Positions 32,160 through 40,901 of a stretch of 64,000 nt of DNA are shown here, one piece after another. Source of the DNA: Rubrobacter xylanophilus (GTDB lineage Bacteria; Actinomycetota; Rubrobacteria; Rubrobacterales; Rubrobacteraceae); the NCBI RefSeq assembly GCF_007164525.1, contig NZ_AP019791.1:1909501-1973500 (forward strand). Reading direction: 5' to 3'. The notes below the pieces were generated by a model. The model did not search any database. It worked only from the letters and a program-made list of their open reading frames with translations, and was not told where the DNA came from. Both the position numbers and the translations under genes were made by a program. Position 1 is the first letter of the stretch, and each line of letters begins with the position of its first letter.

Positions 32160-33029
32160 TTGGAGTTTATGCAGCCCCTTGATTGGGAGGAGGCGCTGGA
32201 GATCAAGGCGGCCCATCCGGAGGCCCGCCCGATCTTCGGCGGCACGGACGTGATGGTGGAGCTGAACTTCGGCCGTGAGAGGCCGGAGGTGCTGATGGAT
32301 CTCACCCGGGTACCCGAGCTGCGCGAGTGGGGCGAGGAGGACGGGCGGCTCAGGGTCGGCGCCGGGGTCACCTACACCAGGATCATCGAGGAGCTGAAGG
32401 AGCGGCTGCCGGGGCTGGCGATGGCCTCCCGGACGGTGGGCTCGCCCCAGATCCGCAACCGGGGCACCGTGGGCGGGAACCTGGGCACGGCCTCTCCGGC
32501 GGGGGATGCGCTGCCGCCGCTCTACGTCTCGGGGGCGGAGGTCGAGGTGGCCTCCGTCCGGGGGGTAAGGCGCATCCCGGTCGAGGAGTTCGTGAGAGGT
32601 CCCAAGCGCAACGCCCTGCGGGAGGACGAGCTCATCCTCTCCTTCCTGCTGCCCGGGGCGCGAGGGCCGCAGCAGTACGCCAAGATCGGACCGCGCAACG
32701 CCATGGTGATAGCCGTGTGCTCGCTGGGGCTCGCGCTGGACCCGGAGCGGAGGGAGTTGGGGGTCTGCATCGGCTCCGCCGGTCCCACCCCCTTCCGGGC
32801 CCGGGAGGCCGAGGGGTTCATCCGGGGCGTGCTGGAGGAGGGCGGCCTCTGGGAGAGCCGGAGTGAGATCGGGGAGTCCGCCCTGGCGAGGTTCGGGGAG
32901 CTTGTGGCCGGGGCGGCCAGGCCCATAAGCGACGTGCGCGGCACGGCCGAATACCGGCGGCACGCGGTGGCCGTGCTCGCCCGGCGGGTGCTCCGGTGGG
33001 CCTGGGAAGAGTACCGGGAGGGGAGGTAG
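32160..33029 (+). CDS. Xanthine dehydrogenase FAD-binding subunit
   Basis: Medium subunit of a molybdenum hydroxylase, 289 residues, with the PCMH-type FAD domain: ARPIFGGTDVMVELNFGRERP, VGAGVTYTRI, and SPQIRNRGTVGGNLGTASPAGDALPPL. The C-terminal CO-dehydrogenase-flavoprotein domain completes it. The TTG start is chosen because of the GGGGAGA ribosome site five bases upstream and alignment with the family's short N-terminus; an upstream TTG at 32064 would give a basic, unlikely extension. First gene of the long operon; purines are oxidised to urate by the three-subunit enzyme. Confidence 0.92.
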   Translation: MEFMQPLDWEEALEIKAAHPEARPIFGGTDVMVELNFGRERPEVLMDLTRVPELREWGEEDGRLRVGAGVTYTRIIEELKERLPGLAMASRTVGSPQIRNRGTVGGNLGTASPAGDALPPLYVSGAEVEVASVRGVRRIPVEEFVRGPKRNALREDELILSFLLPGARGPQQYAKIGPRNAMVIAVCSLGLALDPERRELGVCIGSAGPTPFRAREAEGFIRGVLEEGGLWESRSEIGESALARFGELVAGAARPISDVRGTAEYRRHAVAVLARRVLRWAWEEYREGR

Positions 33030-33032
33030 GCG

Positions 33033-33494
33033 GTGCGGCTCAGCTGTGAGGTCAACGGGGAGCGCTACCAGATAGACGGGGTGTGGGAGGGCGAGAGCCT
33101 TCTGTACGTGCTGCGCGAGCGCCTGGGTCTCTACGGATCCAAGAACGCCTGCGAGCAGGGCGAGTGCGGCTCCTGCTCGGTGTACCTGGACGGGGTGCTG
33201 GTGTGCTCGTGCCTGGTGCTCGCCGGGCAGGCCGAGGGCCGGCGGATCGTGACGGTAGAGGGGATCTCCGGCGGCGAGGGCCTGCACCCCGTGCAGGAAG
33301 CCTTCGTGGAGGCCGGGGCGGTGCAGTGCGGCTTCTGCACTCCCGGGCTCATCGTCGCCACCCACGACCTCCTCTTCCGCAACCCACATCCCACGGACGC
33401 CGAGATCCGGGAGGCGCTCGCGGGCAACCTGTGTCGGTGCACCGGCTACGAGAAGATCCTGGACGCCGTCCGGCTCGCTGCGGAGAGGGCATGA
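33033..33494 (+). CDS. Xanthine dehydrogenase [2Fe-2S] subunit
   Basis: Small subunit of 153 residues with two [2Fe-2S] clusters. The plant-type ferredoxin cluster uses Cys40, Cys45, Cys48 and Cys60 (ACEQGECGSC); the helical-domain cluster uses Cys99, Cys102, Cys134 and Cys136 (QCGFCTPG, LCRCTGYE). It relays electrons from molybdopterin to FAD. GTG start; its stop overlaps the next start (ATGA). Confidence 0.95.
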   Translation: MRLSCEVNGERYQIDGVWEGESLLYVLRERLGLYGSKNACEQGECGSCSVYLDGVLVCSCLVLAGQAEGRRIVTVEGISGGEGLHPVQEAFVEAGAVQCGFCTPGLIVATHDLLFRNPHPTDAEIREALAGNLCRCTGYEKILDAVRLAAERA

Positions 33495-34867
33495 GCAAAA
33501 GGCTCCTCATCGAGGGCTGCGCCATAGCCACCGTCGACGCCGCGGGCACCGAGCACGTCTCCGGCTACGTAGCGGTGGAGGGCGACAGAATCTCCGCCGT
33601 CGGGGCGGGGGCACCCCCCGCAGAGCTGCGCGAGGGGGCCCGGATCGTCGACGGGAGCGGGTGTCTCGCGACGCCGGGGCTCGTCAACTGCCACCACCAC
33701 CTCTACCAGTGGGCCACCCGGGGCATGGCCCAGCAGTCGGACCTCTTCGGGTGGCTCGTGGAGCTCTACCCCGTGTGGGCCGGCATCGACGAGGAGATCG
33801 TGCGCGCCGCCTCCCTGGCCGGGCTCGCCGCGCTGGCGCTCTCCGGGTGCTCGACCTCAACGGACCACCACTACGTCTTTCCCAGAGGGGCCGGGGACCT
33901 GCTCGCCGCCGGCATCGAGGCGGCCCGCGAGGTGGGGGTGCGCTTCCACCCCACCCGCGGCTCCATGGATTTGGGGAGGTCGCGGGGTGGTCTGCCGCCC
34001 GATGAGGTGGTCGAGGACCGGGACGAGATCCTCGCCGCCAGCGAGGAGGCCATAGACCGCTACCACGACCCCTCGCCGGGAGCCATGCTCCGGATCGCCC
34101 TCGCCCCCTGCTCCCCCTTCTCCGTCAGCCGGGAGCTCATGGCCGAGAGCGCGGAGCTCGCCCGCAGAAAGGGCGTCCGGCTCCACACCCATCTCGCCGA
34201 GACCCTCGACGAGGAGGAGTACTGCCGGGAGCGCTACGGCGTGAGGCCCGTGGAGTACCTGGAGGAGCTCGGCTGGATCGGCGACGACGTCTGGCTCGCC
34301 CACTGCATCCACCTCAGCGGCGACGAAGTGGAGCGCTTCGGCCAGACCGGGACCGGGGTGGCCCACTGCCCCTCCTCCAACGGGAGGCTCGGGGCCGGGA
34401 TAGCACCGGTGGCCGCGCTCGTCGGCGCCGGGGCGCCCGTCGGGCTCGGCGTGGACGGGGCGGCCTCCAACGAGGCCGGAGAGCTCGCCGGGGAGATGCG
34501 CCAGGCGCTGCTCCTCGCCCGCCTCGCCGGGGGACCGGAGGCCCTCACCGCCCGGCAGGCGCTCGAGATGGCCACGATGGGCGGGGCCCGCTGCCTGGGG
34601 CGGGAGGACGAGATCGGCTCGCTCGAGCCCGGCAAGCTCGCCGACCTCGCCCTCTGGCGGCTCGACGACCTGTGGCACGCCGGGATGGAGGACCCGGTGG
34701 CGGCGCTCGTGCTCGGGCCGGCCCCCAGGGTGGAGCTTTTGCTGGTGGGCGGCGAGCCGGTCGTAGAGGAAGGTGGGCTCCGGACCGTGGACGAAGAAGA
34801 GATGGCACGGGACATAGCGGAGGCGAGCCGCAGGCTCGCCCGGAGGTCAGGGGAGGTGGTCGGATGA
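33491..34867 (+). CDS. Amidohydrolase, 8-oxoguanine/guanine deaminase-like
   Basis: Metal-dependent TIM-barrel deaminase of 458 residues. Metal ligands and substrate residues appear in GLVNCHHHLYQWATRGMAQ, HTHLAETLDEEEYC, LAHCIHLS and GVDGAASNEAGEL, which resemble bacterial 8-oxoguanine deaminases of the AtzB/TrzN branch. The probable reaction is deamination of 8-oxoguanine to urate, or of guanine to xanthine. It is inserted between the Fe-S and molybdopterin subunit genes of xanthine dehydrogenase with ATGA overlaps on both sides, so coexpression is assured. Confidence 0.85.
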   Translation: MSKRLLIEGCAIATVDAAGTEHVSGYVAVEGDRISAVGAGAPPAELREGARIVDGSGCLATPGLVNCHHHLYQWATRGMAQQSDLFGWLVELYPVWAGIDEEIVRAASLAGLAALALSGCSTSTDHHYVFPRGAGDLLAAGIEAAREVGVRFHPTRGSMDLGRSRGGLPPDEVVEDRDEILAASEEAIDRYHDPSPGAMLRIALAPCSPFSVSRELMAESAELARRKGVRLHTHLAETLDEEEYCRERYGVRPVEYLEELGWIGDDVWLAHCIHLSGDEVERFGQTGTGVAHCPSSNGRLGAGIAPVAALVGAGAPVGLGVDGAASNEAGELAGEMRQALLLARLAGGPEALTARQALEMATMGGARCLGREDEIGSLEPGKLADLALWRLDDLWHAGMEDPVAALVLGPAPRVELLLVGGEPVVEEGGLRTVDEEEMARDIAEASRRLARRSGEVVG

Positions 34868-37218
34868 GCGGTATCGAGACCGTACCCAAGGCGCCGCCGC
34901 GCGGCATGCCCGGCCCGGCGGAATCCCGGCCGGGGGACATCGGGGAGAGCACCCGGCGGGCCGACGGTGTCCCCAAGGTCCGGGGGGAGTTCGGGTACTC
35001 CTCCGATCTGTGGATGGAGGACATGCTGTGGGGGGCCACCCTCAGGAGCCCCCACCCGCACGCCAACATCCGATCCATAGACACCTCCGAGGCCGAGGCC
35101 ATGCCCGGGGTGCACGCGGTGCTCACCCACGAGGACGTCCCCGGACGCAAGGTCTACGGCATGGAGGTGCCAGACCAGCCCGTGCTCGCCTGGGAGAAAG
35201 TCCGCTACCAGGGCGAGCCGGTCGCGTTGGTGGCGGCCGACCACCCGGAGACGGCCCAGCGGGCGCTCCAGAAGATAAAGGTCGAGTACGAGGTGCTCGA
35301 ACCGCTCACCGACGCCGAGGAGGCGATGAAGGAGAGCGCGCCCAGGCTCCACCTCTCCGGCAACATCCTGCGCCACGTCCACATCCGGCACGGCGAGCCC
35401 GAGAGCGCGGAGGCCGAGGTCGTGGTCACCGGCGAGTACGAGGTCGGCATGCAGGACCAGGCCTTCCTCGGCCCCGAGTCCGGCCTCGCAGTCCCCGACG
35501 GACAGGGCGGGGTGGATCTGTACATCTCCACCCAGTGGCTGCACATAGACCGCGACCAGGTCGCCGAGTCGCTGGGGCTGCCGCCCGAGCGGGTGCGGCT
35601 CGTGCTCTCCGGCGTCGGGGGGGCCTTCGGCGGGCGGGAGGATCTCAGCATGCAGATCCACGCCTGCATGCTCGCCCTGGAGACCGGACGCCCGGTGAAA
35701 ATGGTCTATAACCGGGAGGAGTCCTTCTTCGGGCACGTCCACCGGCACCCGTGCAGGATGCGCTACGAGCACGGGGCGAGGAAAGACGGCACCCTCGTTT
35801 ACGTGAAGGCCCGCATCGTCCTGGACGGTGGGGCCTACGCCTCCAGTTCCAACGCCGTGTGCCTCAACGCCGCGACCTTCGCCTGCGGCCCCTACAAGGT
35901 GCCCAACGCCGAGGTCGACTCCTACGTGCTCTACACCAACAACCCGCCGTGCGGCGCGATGCGGGGTTTCGGGGCGGTACAGGTCTGCTTCGCTTACGAG
36001 GCGCAGATGGACAGGCTCGCCAAAGAGCTCGGCATGGACCCGGTCGACCTCAGGATAAAGAACGCCATCGAACCCGGGGACCGCTTCCCGTTCGGGCAGG
36101 AGGTTCCCTATCCTGCGCCGGTCGCAGAGATCCTGCGGCGGGTCAAGGAGATGCCGCTCCCGGAGGAGAAGGAGGTCGCAGGGAGGGATCTGCGCGAGCT
36201 TCCGGGAGGTGTCTCCAACGTCACCCACGGCGAGGGCGTCGTGCGGGGGGTCGGCTACGCCGTGGGCTTCAAGAACGTCGGCTACTCGGCCGGCTTCGAC
36301 GATTACTCGACGGCCCGGGTGATCCTCTCCGTGGAGGAGGGAGAGCCGGTGGCGCAGGTGCACACCGCCGCCTGCGAGGTCGGGCAGGGGGTCATCACCG
36401 TGCAGGCCCAGATCGCACGCAGAGAGCTCGGGGTGGAGCGGGTGCGGGTGCTCCCGGCGGACACCCGGGTGGGCTCGGCGGGCTCCTCCTCCGCCTCCCG
36501 CCAGACCTACATGACGGGCGGCGCGGTCCGGCTGGCCTGCCAGGCGGTGCGCGAGCGGGTCCTGGAGCGGGCCCGCGAGGCCCTCGGGGAGGAGCGGGAG
36601 GACCTCTCCATCCGGGGCGGCAACGTCGTAGACGCGGCGGGCAGGGTGGTGGTGCCGCTCGCCGAGCTCATCGGCGAGGAGGGCATCGAGGAGACCGTCG
36701 AGTTCCACCACCGGCCGACGGAGCCGCTGGACGAGAACGGCCAGGGCGACGCCCACGTCCAGTTCGCCTACGCCGCCCACCGGGCGGTCGTCGAAGTGGA
36801 CACCGAGCTGGGGCTCGTGCGGGTGGTGGAGATCGCCACGGCGCAGGACGTGGGAAAGGCCATGAACCCGCAGGCGCTGGAGGGCCAGATCGAGGGCGGC
36901 ATAGCCCAGGGTCTCGGGCTCGCGCTCATGGAGGAGATTCAGGTCAAAGAAGGCAGGGTACAGAACGCCTCCTTCACGGACTACCTGATCCCTACCATCC
37001 TGGATATGCCCTCGGTGAGGGCAGAGATCCTGGAGCTCGCCGACCCGGAGGCCCCCTACGGCCTTAAAGGTGTGGGCGAGCCCCCCACGATAGCCTCCAC
37101 CCCGGCCATCGTCGCAGCCCTGCGGAACGCCACCGGCCGGGAGCTCGCCCGGGTGCCGGTGCGGCCGGAGCAGATCGTCGGTCTCTCCGAGAGCCCGGCC
37201 GTCCCGGAGAGGGGCTAG
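34864..37218 (+). CDS. Xanthine dehydrogenase molybdopterin-binding subunit
   Basis: Large catalytic subunit of 784 residues. Motifs: HPHANIRSIDTSEA near 65, VGGAFGGRED (molybdopterin/Gln region) near 253, PPCGAMRGFGAVQ near 365, EVGQGVITVQAQIA near 505 and the base-catalyst Glu in KGVGEPPTIAS near 735. Related enzymes oxidise aldehydes or nicotinate, but the operon with uricase makes hypoxanthine/xanthine the clear choice. ATG overlaps the deaminase stop. No XdhC-type cofactor-insertion chaperone lies in the window. Confidence 0.93.
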   Translation: MSGIETVPKAPPRGMPGPAESRPGDIGESTRRADGVPKVRGEFGYSSDLWMEDMLWGATLRSPHPHANIRSIDTSEAEAMPGVHAVLTHEDVPGRKVYGMEVPDQPVLAWEKVRYQGEPVALVAADHPETAQRALQKIKVEYEVLEPLTDAEEAMKESAPRLHLSGNILRHVHIRHGEPESAEAEVVVTGEYEVGMQDQAFLGPESGLAVPDGQGGVDLYISTQWLHIDRDQVAESLGLPPERVRLVLSGVGGAFGGREDLSMQIHACMLALETGRPVKMVYNREESFFGHVHRHPCRMRYEHGARKDGTLVYVKARIVLDGGAYASSSNAVCLNAATFACGPYKVPNAEVDSYVLYTNNPPCGAMRGFGAVQVCFAYEAQMDRLAKELGMDPVDLRIKNAIEPGDRFPFGQEVPYPAPVAEILRRVKEMPLPEEKEVAGRDLRELPGGVSNVTHGEGVVRGVGYAVGFKNVGYSAGFDDYSTARVILSVEEGEPVAQVHTAACEVGQGVITVQAQIARRELGVERVRVLPADTRVGSAGSSSASRQTYMTGGAVRLACQAVRERVLERAREALGEEREDLSIRGGNVVDAAGRVVVPLAELIGEEGIEETVEFHHRPTEPLDENGQGDAHVQFAYAAHRAVVEVDTELGLVRVVEIATAQDVGKAMNPQALEGQIEGGIAQGLGLALMEEIQVKEGRVQNASFTDYLIPTILDMPSVRAEILELADPEAPYGLKGVGEPPTIASTPAIVAALRNATGRELARVPVRPEQIVGLSESPAVPERG

Positions 37219-37219
37219 G

Positions 37220-37522
37220 TTGCCCGGCTACGAGCGGGCCGAGCTCACCGCGGAGCTGCGCGTACTCCCCGCAACGGAGGCGCCACAAAAGCAGCTGGAC
37301 GCGGCCCGCCGGGCCGCCGCGGAGGCCGGGCTGGCCAGCGAGGGAGGCCCGGAAACCGTGATGCTCGCCGGCTCCCGGGAGGAGGTACTGGAAGGGGTGC
37401 GCCGGGTCGTCGAGGCGGCGCTCGACGCCGGAGCGAGGGTGGTCGAAGTGCGCGTCGAGGCCCAGCCCGACGCCCCGCGCTTCGGTGAGGAACGAACAGG
37501 GAGGGAGGAGAGAGATGGCTGA
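37220..37522 (+). CDS. Small protein resembling the thiamine-binding (MTH1187/DUF77) fold
   Basis: 100 residues. ELTAELRVLPATEAPQKQLDAARRAAAEAGL and VMLAGSREEVLEGVRRVVEAALDAGARVVEVRVEAQPD follow the strand-helix pattern and the EVL...G...V.V spacing of MTH1187-type proteins, which bind thiamine-like ligands. Similarity is judged by eye and is moderate. TTG start one base after the molybdopterin subunit stop, and its end overlaps the permease ribosome site, so it is firmly inside the operon. Role unknown; a ligand sensor or enzyme-assembly helper is possible. Confidence 0.65.
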   Translation: MPGYERAELTAELRVLPATEAPQKQLDAARRAAAEAGLASEGGPETVMLAGSREEVLEGVRRVVEAALDAGARVVEVRVEAQPDAPRFGEERTGREERDG

Positions 37523-38882
37523 ACGCCCGGAGAGGGTGCACCCGGTAGACCAGCTGCTGCCGCCGGGGAAGATGGTGGCCTACGGTCTGCAGCACGTGCT
37601 CGCCATGTACGCCGGGATAGTCGCCGTCCCGCTCATACTGGCAACCGCCATAGGTCTGCCGCAGGAGCAGGTCGTGTACATCATAAACGCCAGCTTCTTC
37701 ATGTGCGGGGTCGCAACCCTGCTGCAGGCGGTGGGCGTGTGGAAGTTCGGTGCCCGGCTGCCCATCGTGCAGGGGACCACCTTCGCCTCGGTCACCCCCA
37801 TGATCCTCATCGGCGAGGCCCACGGTCTCCCGGGCATCTACGGTTCCATCATCGTGGCCGGGCTGCTGACCGTACTCGCCGCCCCCTACTTCTCCAAGCT
37901 GCTCCGGCTCTTTCCGCCGGTGGTGGCAGGTTCGGTGATCACCGTCATCGGGATCTCGCTGATGCCCGTGGCCATAAACTGGGCCGCCGGGGGCGCCGGG
38001 AGCGAGGGTTTCGGCAGCCCGGGCAACATCGGGATGGCCTTCGCGGTGCTCCTCGTCATCCTGGCGATCACCCGTATCTTCCGGGGCTTCGTGGGCAGGA
38101 TAGCCATCCTTCTCGGGCTGGTCATCGGAACGGCGGCCGCTGCCGCGGTGGGGATGGCAGACTTCGGGGCGGTCGGCGAGGCCTCCTGGGTCGGGGCCAA
38201 CCTCCCCCTCCGCTTCGGGCCGCCCGAGTTCCACCTCATCCCGATCATCTCCATGACCCTGGTGATGCTCATCGTCATGGTCGAGACCACCGCCGACATA
38301 CTCGCCATCGGCGAGATCACGGAGAAGCGGATCCGCCCGGAGGACGTGGCGCGGGGGTTGCGGGCCGACGGGCTCTCCACCGCGGTCGCGGGCTTCTTCA
38401 ACGCCTTCCCCTTCACCGCCTTCGCCCAGAACGTCGGTCTCGTCCGGTTCTCCGGGGTGAAGAGCCGCTTCGTGGTCGCCACCGGCGGCGCCATCCTGCT
38501 GCTCATGGGCTTCTTTCCCAAGCTCGCAGCGGTCGTGGCCTCCATCCCGCTGCCGGTCCTCGGCGGAGCGGGGCTGGTGCTCTTCGGCACCGTAGCGGCG
38601 GCGGGGATACAGACCCTCTCCCGGGTCGACCTCACCGACAACCGCAACCTGATCATCGTAGCCGTCAGCGTGGCCTTCGGCATCATCCCGGCCGCCGTCC
38701 CGGACTTCTACGACGGCTTCCCGGAGGCGGTGCGCATGATCTTCGAGAGCGGGATCACAGCGGCGAGCGTGGCCGCCATCGCGCTCAACCTGGGCTTCAA
38801 CATCCTGGGACGCCGGGAACCGGAACCGACCCACACCGCAGAGACCGCATCCCACGCCCCGGAGCCGGAGGAGGTAGGCTAG
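37515..38882 (+). CDS. NCS2-family xanthine/urate permease
   Basis: Inner-membrane protein of 455 residues with about 14 segments of the nucleobase-ascorbate transporter fold. Signatures: YGLQHVLAMYAGIVAVPLILA, ARLPIVQGTTFASVTPMI (QGTTFA), VETTADILAIGEI and FFNAFPFTAFAQNVGLVRFSGVKSR. PucJ/PucK and UacT-like members import urate or xanthine with H+ or Na+. ATG 37515 has GGGAGGAGAG upstream and overlaps the end of the preceding small gene by eight bases. Confidence 0.92.
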   Translation: MAERPERVHPVDQLLPPGKMVAYGLQHVLAMYAGIVAVPLILATAIGLPQEQVVYIINASFFMCGVATLLQAVGVWKFGARLPIVQGTTFASVTPMILIGEAHGLPGIYGSIIVAGLLTVLAAPYFSKLLRLFPPVVAGSVITVIGISLMPVAINWAAGGAGSEGFGSPGNIGMAFAVLLVILAITRIFRGFVGRIAILLGLVIGTAAAAAVGMADFGAVGEASWVGANLPLRFGPPEFHLIPIISMTLVMLIVMVETTADILAIGEITEKRIRPEDVARGLRADGLSTAVAGFFNAFPFTAFAQNVGLVRFSGVKSRFVVATGGAILLLMGFFPKLAAVVASIPLPVLGGAGLVLFGTVAAAGIQTLSRVDLTDNRNLIIVAVSVAFGIIPAAVPDFYDGFPEAVRMIFESGITAASVAAIALNLGFNILGRREPEPTHTAETASHAPEPEEVG

Positions 38883-38883
38883 G

Positions 38884-39417
38884 TTGGCCCGCCTCACCCC
38901 GGAGGAGGTGGATGCGCTCTCCAGGGAGGAGTTCGTCCGGGTCTTCGGCGGGGTGTACGAGAACTCGCCGTGGGCGGCGGAGGCGGCGTGGGAGGAGCGC
39001 CCCTTCGGAGGGCTCGAGGCTCTGGAGCGGGCGCTGGAGCGCGCGGTGCGCCGGGCACCCGAGGAGCGCCGGCTCGAGCTCATCAAGGCCCACCCGGACC
39101 TCGCGGGCAGGGCCGCGGTGGCCGGGGAGATCACGCGCGAGTCCGCCCGCGAGCAGTCCTCGGCCGGCCTCGATCGTCTCACCCCGGAGGAGCACGCCCG
39201 CTTCACCCGGATGAACCGCGAGTACCGGGAGCGCTTCGGCATCCCCTTCATAGTCTGCGTGAGGGAGCACACCAAGGAGTCGATCCTCGCCACCGGCGAG
39301 CGGCGGCTCTCCAGCACCCGCGAGCGGGAGCTGGAGACGGCGCTGGACGAGATCTGCAAGATAGCCCGCCACCGGCTGCGGGAGATCGTGGCTCCCCCGG
39401 AAGGAGAGGGAGCGTAG
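38884..39417 (+). CDS. OHCU decarboxylase
   Basis: 2-oxo-4-hydroxy-4-carboxy-5-ureidoimidazoline decarboxylase of 177 residues, giving (S)-allantoin in the third step of urate breakdown. Conserved features are FVRVFGGVYENSPWAAEAAW, catalytic His in LIKAHPDLAGRAA (about 64-76), EQSSAGLDRLTPEE and GIPFIVCVREHTKESIL. TTG start one base after the permease stop (TAG-G-TTG), the same arrangement as at 37220. Here it is a stand-alone gene rather than fused to uricase as in B. subtilis PucL. Confidence 0.94.
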   Translation: MARLTPEEVDALSREEFVRVFGGVYENSPWAAEAAWEERPFGGLEALERALERAVRRAPEERRLELIKAHPDLAGRAAVAGEITRESAREQSSAGLDRLTPEEHARFTRMNREYRERFGIPFIVCVREHTKESILATGERRLSSTRERELETALDEICKIARHRLREIVAPPEGEGA

Positions 39418-39422
39418 GAAGA

Positions 39423-40007
39423 ATGGAGTTTCCCCACATAACATTGAGGCTGCCCGGCTGGGTGGAGGAGCTCGTCCGGAGCCGGGACCGCGTCTACCCC
39501 TCCGTGGAGGACAGGATGCGTCTCGCGGTGGAGCTCTCGCGGCTCAACGTGGAGCACGGGACCGGAGGGCCCTTCGGGGCCGCCATCTTCGAAGAGGAGA
39601 GCGGGAGGCTGCTGGCCCCCGGTGTCAACCTCGTGGTCCCCTCGAGCTGCTCCGTCGCCCACGCCGAGGTGGTCGCCATAATGGTCGCCCAGAAAACCGT
39701 GGGGCACTTCGACCTCGGCGGCCCGGGGATGCCCCGCTACCAGCTCTTCGCCAGCACCGAACCGTGCGCCATGTGCTTCGGGGCCACGACCTGGTCGGGC
39801 GTCAGGAGCCTGGTCTGCGGCGCCCGCGACGAGGATGCACGGGCGGTGGGCTTCGACGAGGGAGCCAAGGTGGAGCGTTGGATCTCCGCCCTCGAAGAAC
39901 GCGGCATCTCCGTCCGCCGCGATGTGCTGCGCGAGGAGGCCGCCGCCGTGCTCCGTCGCTACGCCGAGGGGGAGAACGTGATCTACAACGCCCGGCAGGG
40001 AAGCTAG
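39423..40007 (+). CDS. Guanine deaminase, cytidine-deaminase fold
   Basis: Zinc deaminase of 194 residues. Zn site: HAEV (SVAHAEVVAIMVAQ, about 80) and PCAMC (STEPCAMCFGATTWSGV, about 110). The GTGGPFGAAIFEEESGRLLA start and length match the guanine deaminase GuaD of bacilli more than tRNA or cytidine deaminases. It would convert guanine to xanthine, so the operon has two possible purine deaminases of different folds. ATG follows the decarboxylase with five bases between. Confidence 0.85.
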   Translation: MEFPHITLRLPGWVEELVRSRDRVYPSVEDRMRLAVELSRLNVEHGTGGPFGAAIFEEESGRLLAPGVNLVVPSSCSVAHAEVVAIMVAQKTVGHFDLGGPGMPRYQLFASTEPCAMCFGATTWSGVRSLVCGARDEDARAVGFDEGAKVERWISALEERGISVRRDVLREEAAAVLRRYAEGENVIYNARQGS

Positions 40008-40019
40008 GGAAGAGAGGCA

Positions 40020-40901
40020 GTGATGACCGACACCGCGAGACGGACGCCCGGCAAGATCGTGCTCGGCCACACCAACTACGGCAAGTCCGACATCCGGCTG
40101 GTCAAGGTGTTCCGCAACCAGGAGCGGCACGAGATCAAGGAGCTCCGCGTGGACGTCTCCCAGGAAGGGGACTTCACCGCCGCCCACGTGGAGGGGGACA
40201 ACACCGACCTCATGGCCACCGACACCATGCGCAACACGGTCTATGCGCTCGCCAGGGACCACCTCACCACGAGCGCCGAAGCCTTCGGGATCGAGCTCGT
40301 GCGCCACTTCCTCGAGGCCGCCCCCCGGGCGAACCGCGTCAGCGTGAGGATGATCGAGTACCCCTGGGAGCGCATAGAGGCGGCCGGCAGGCCGCACGAG
40401 CACTCCTTCGTCCGCGGCGCCGGAGAGCGTATGGCCGAGGTGACGGGCGACGAAGCGGGCAATTTCGGCGTCGAGGCCGGAATAGACGACCTGCTCGTGC
40501 TCAAGACCACCAACTCCGGCTGGGCCGGCTTTCTGCGCGACCGGTTCACCACGCTGCCGGAGACGGACGACAGGATCCTCTCGACCGTCGTGACCTCCCG
40601 CTGGTCCTACGGCGGCGCCACGGACCTGGACTTCGACGGCCTGTGGGAGGGGATCCGCCGGCGCATCCTGGAGAGCTTCACCGACCACTACAGCCCCTCC
40701 GTCCAGTTCACCCTTCACCACATGGGCAAGGCGGTGCTGGAGAGCTTCCCGGAGGTGGAGTGGATCCACTTCTCGCTCCCCAACCGCCACCACCTGCTCT
40801 ACGATCTCGAGCGCTTCGGTATCGAGAACGAGGGCGTCGTCTTCCACGCCGACGCCGAGCCCTACGGCCTGATCGAGGGCACCGTGGAGAGGTCCTCTTG
40901 A
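40020..40901 (+). CDS. Urate oxidase (uricase)
   Basis: Cofactor-free T-fold oxidase of 293 residues converting urate, O2 and water to 5-hydroxyisourate. Catalytic Lys (GHTNYGKSDIRLVKV, about 22) and Thr (DNTDLMATDTMRNT, about 67) are present, as are FLRDRFTTLPE and VQFTLHHMGKAVL. Starts GTG ATG; either may be used. The gene end overlaps the HIU hydrolase start by four bases, keeping the unstable product beside the next enzyme. Confidence 0.96.
   Translation: MMTDTARRTPGKIVLGHTNYGKSDIRLVKVFRNQERHEIKELRVDVSQEGDFTAAHVEGDNTDLMATDTMRNTVYALARDHLTTSAEAFGIELVRHFLEAAPRANRVSVRMIEYPWERIEAAGRPHEHSFVRGAGERMAEVTGDEAGNFGVEAGIDDLLVLKTTNSGWAGFLRDRFTTLPETDDRILSTVVTSRWSYGGATDLDFDGLWEGIRRRILESFTDHYSPSVQFTLHHMGKAVLESFPEVEWIHFSLPNRHHLLYDLERFGIENEGVVFHADAEPYGLIEGTVERSS

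Noticed and set aside
34234-36780. An 848-codon minus-strand frame opposite the deaminase and xanthine dehydrogenase large subunit
   Set aside because: No domain is recognisable, and the opposite strand has continuous, motif-complete genes with overlapping starts.
37245-40847. A 1200-codon open frame on the minus strand across the permease, decarboxylase and uricase genes
   Set aside because: It is antisense to six genes with clear family motifs. Its translation is low-complexity (Gly, His, Pro, Arg-rich), an artefact of GC-rich third positions.
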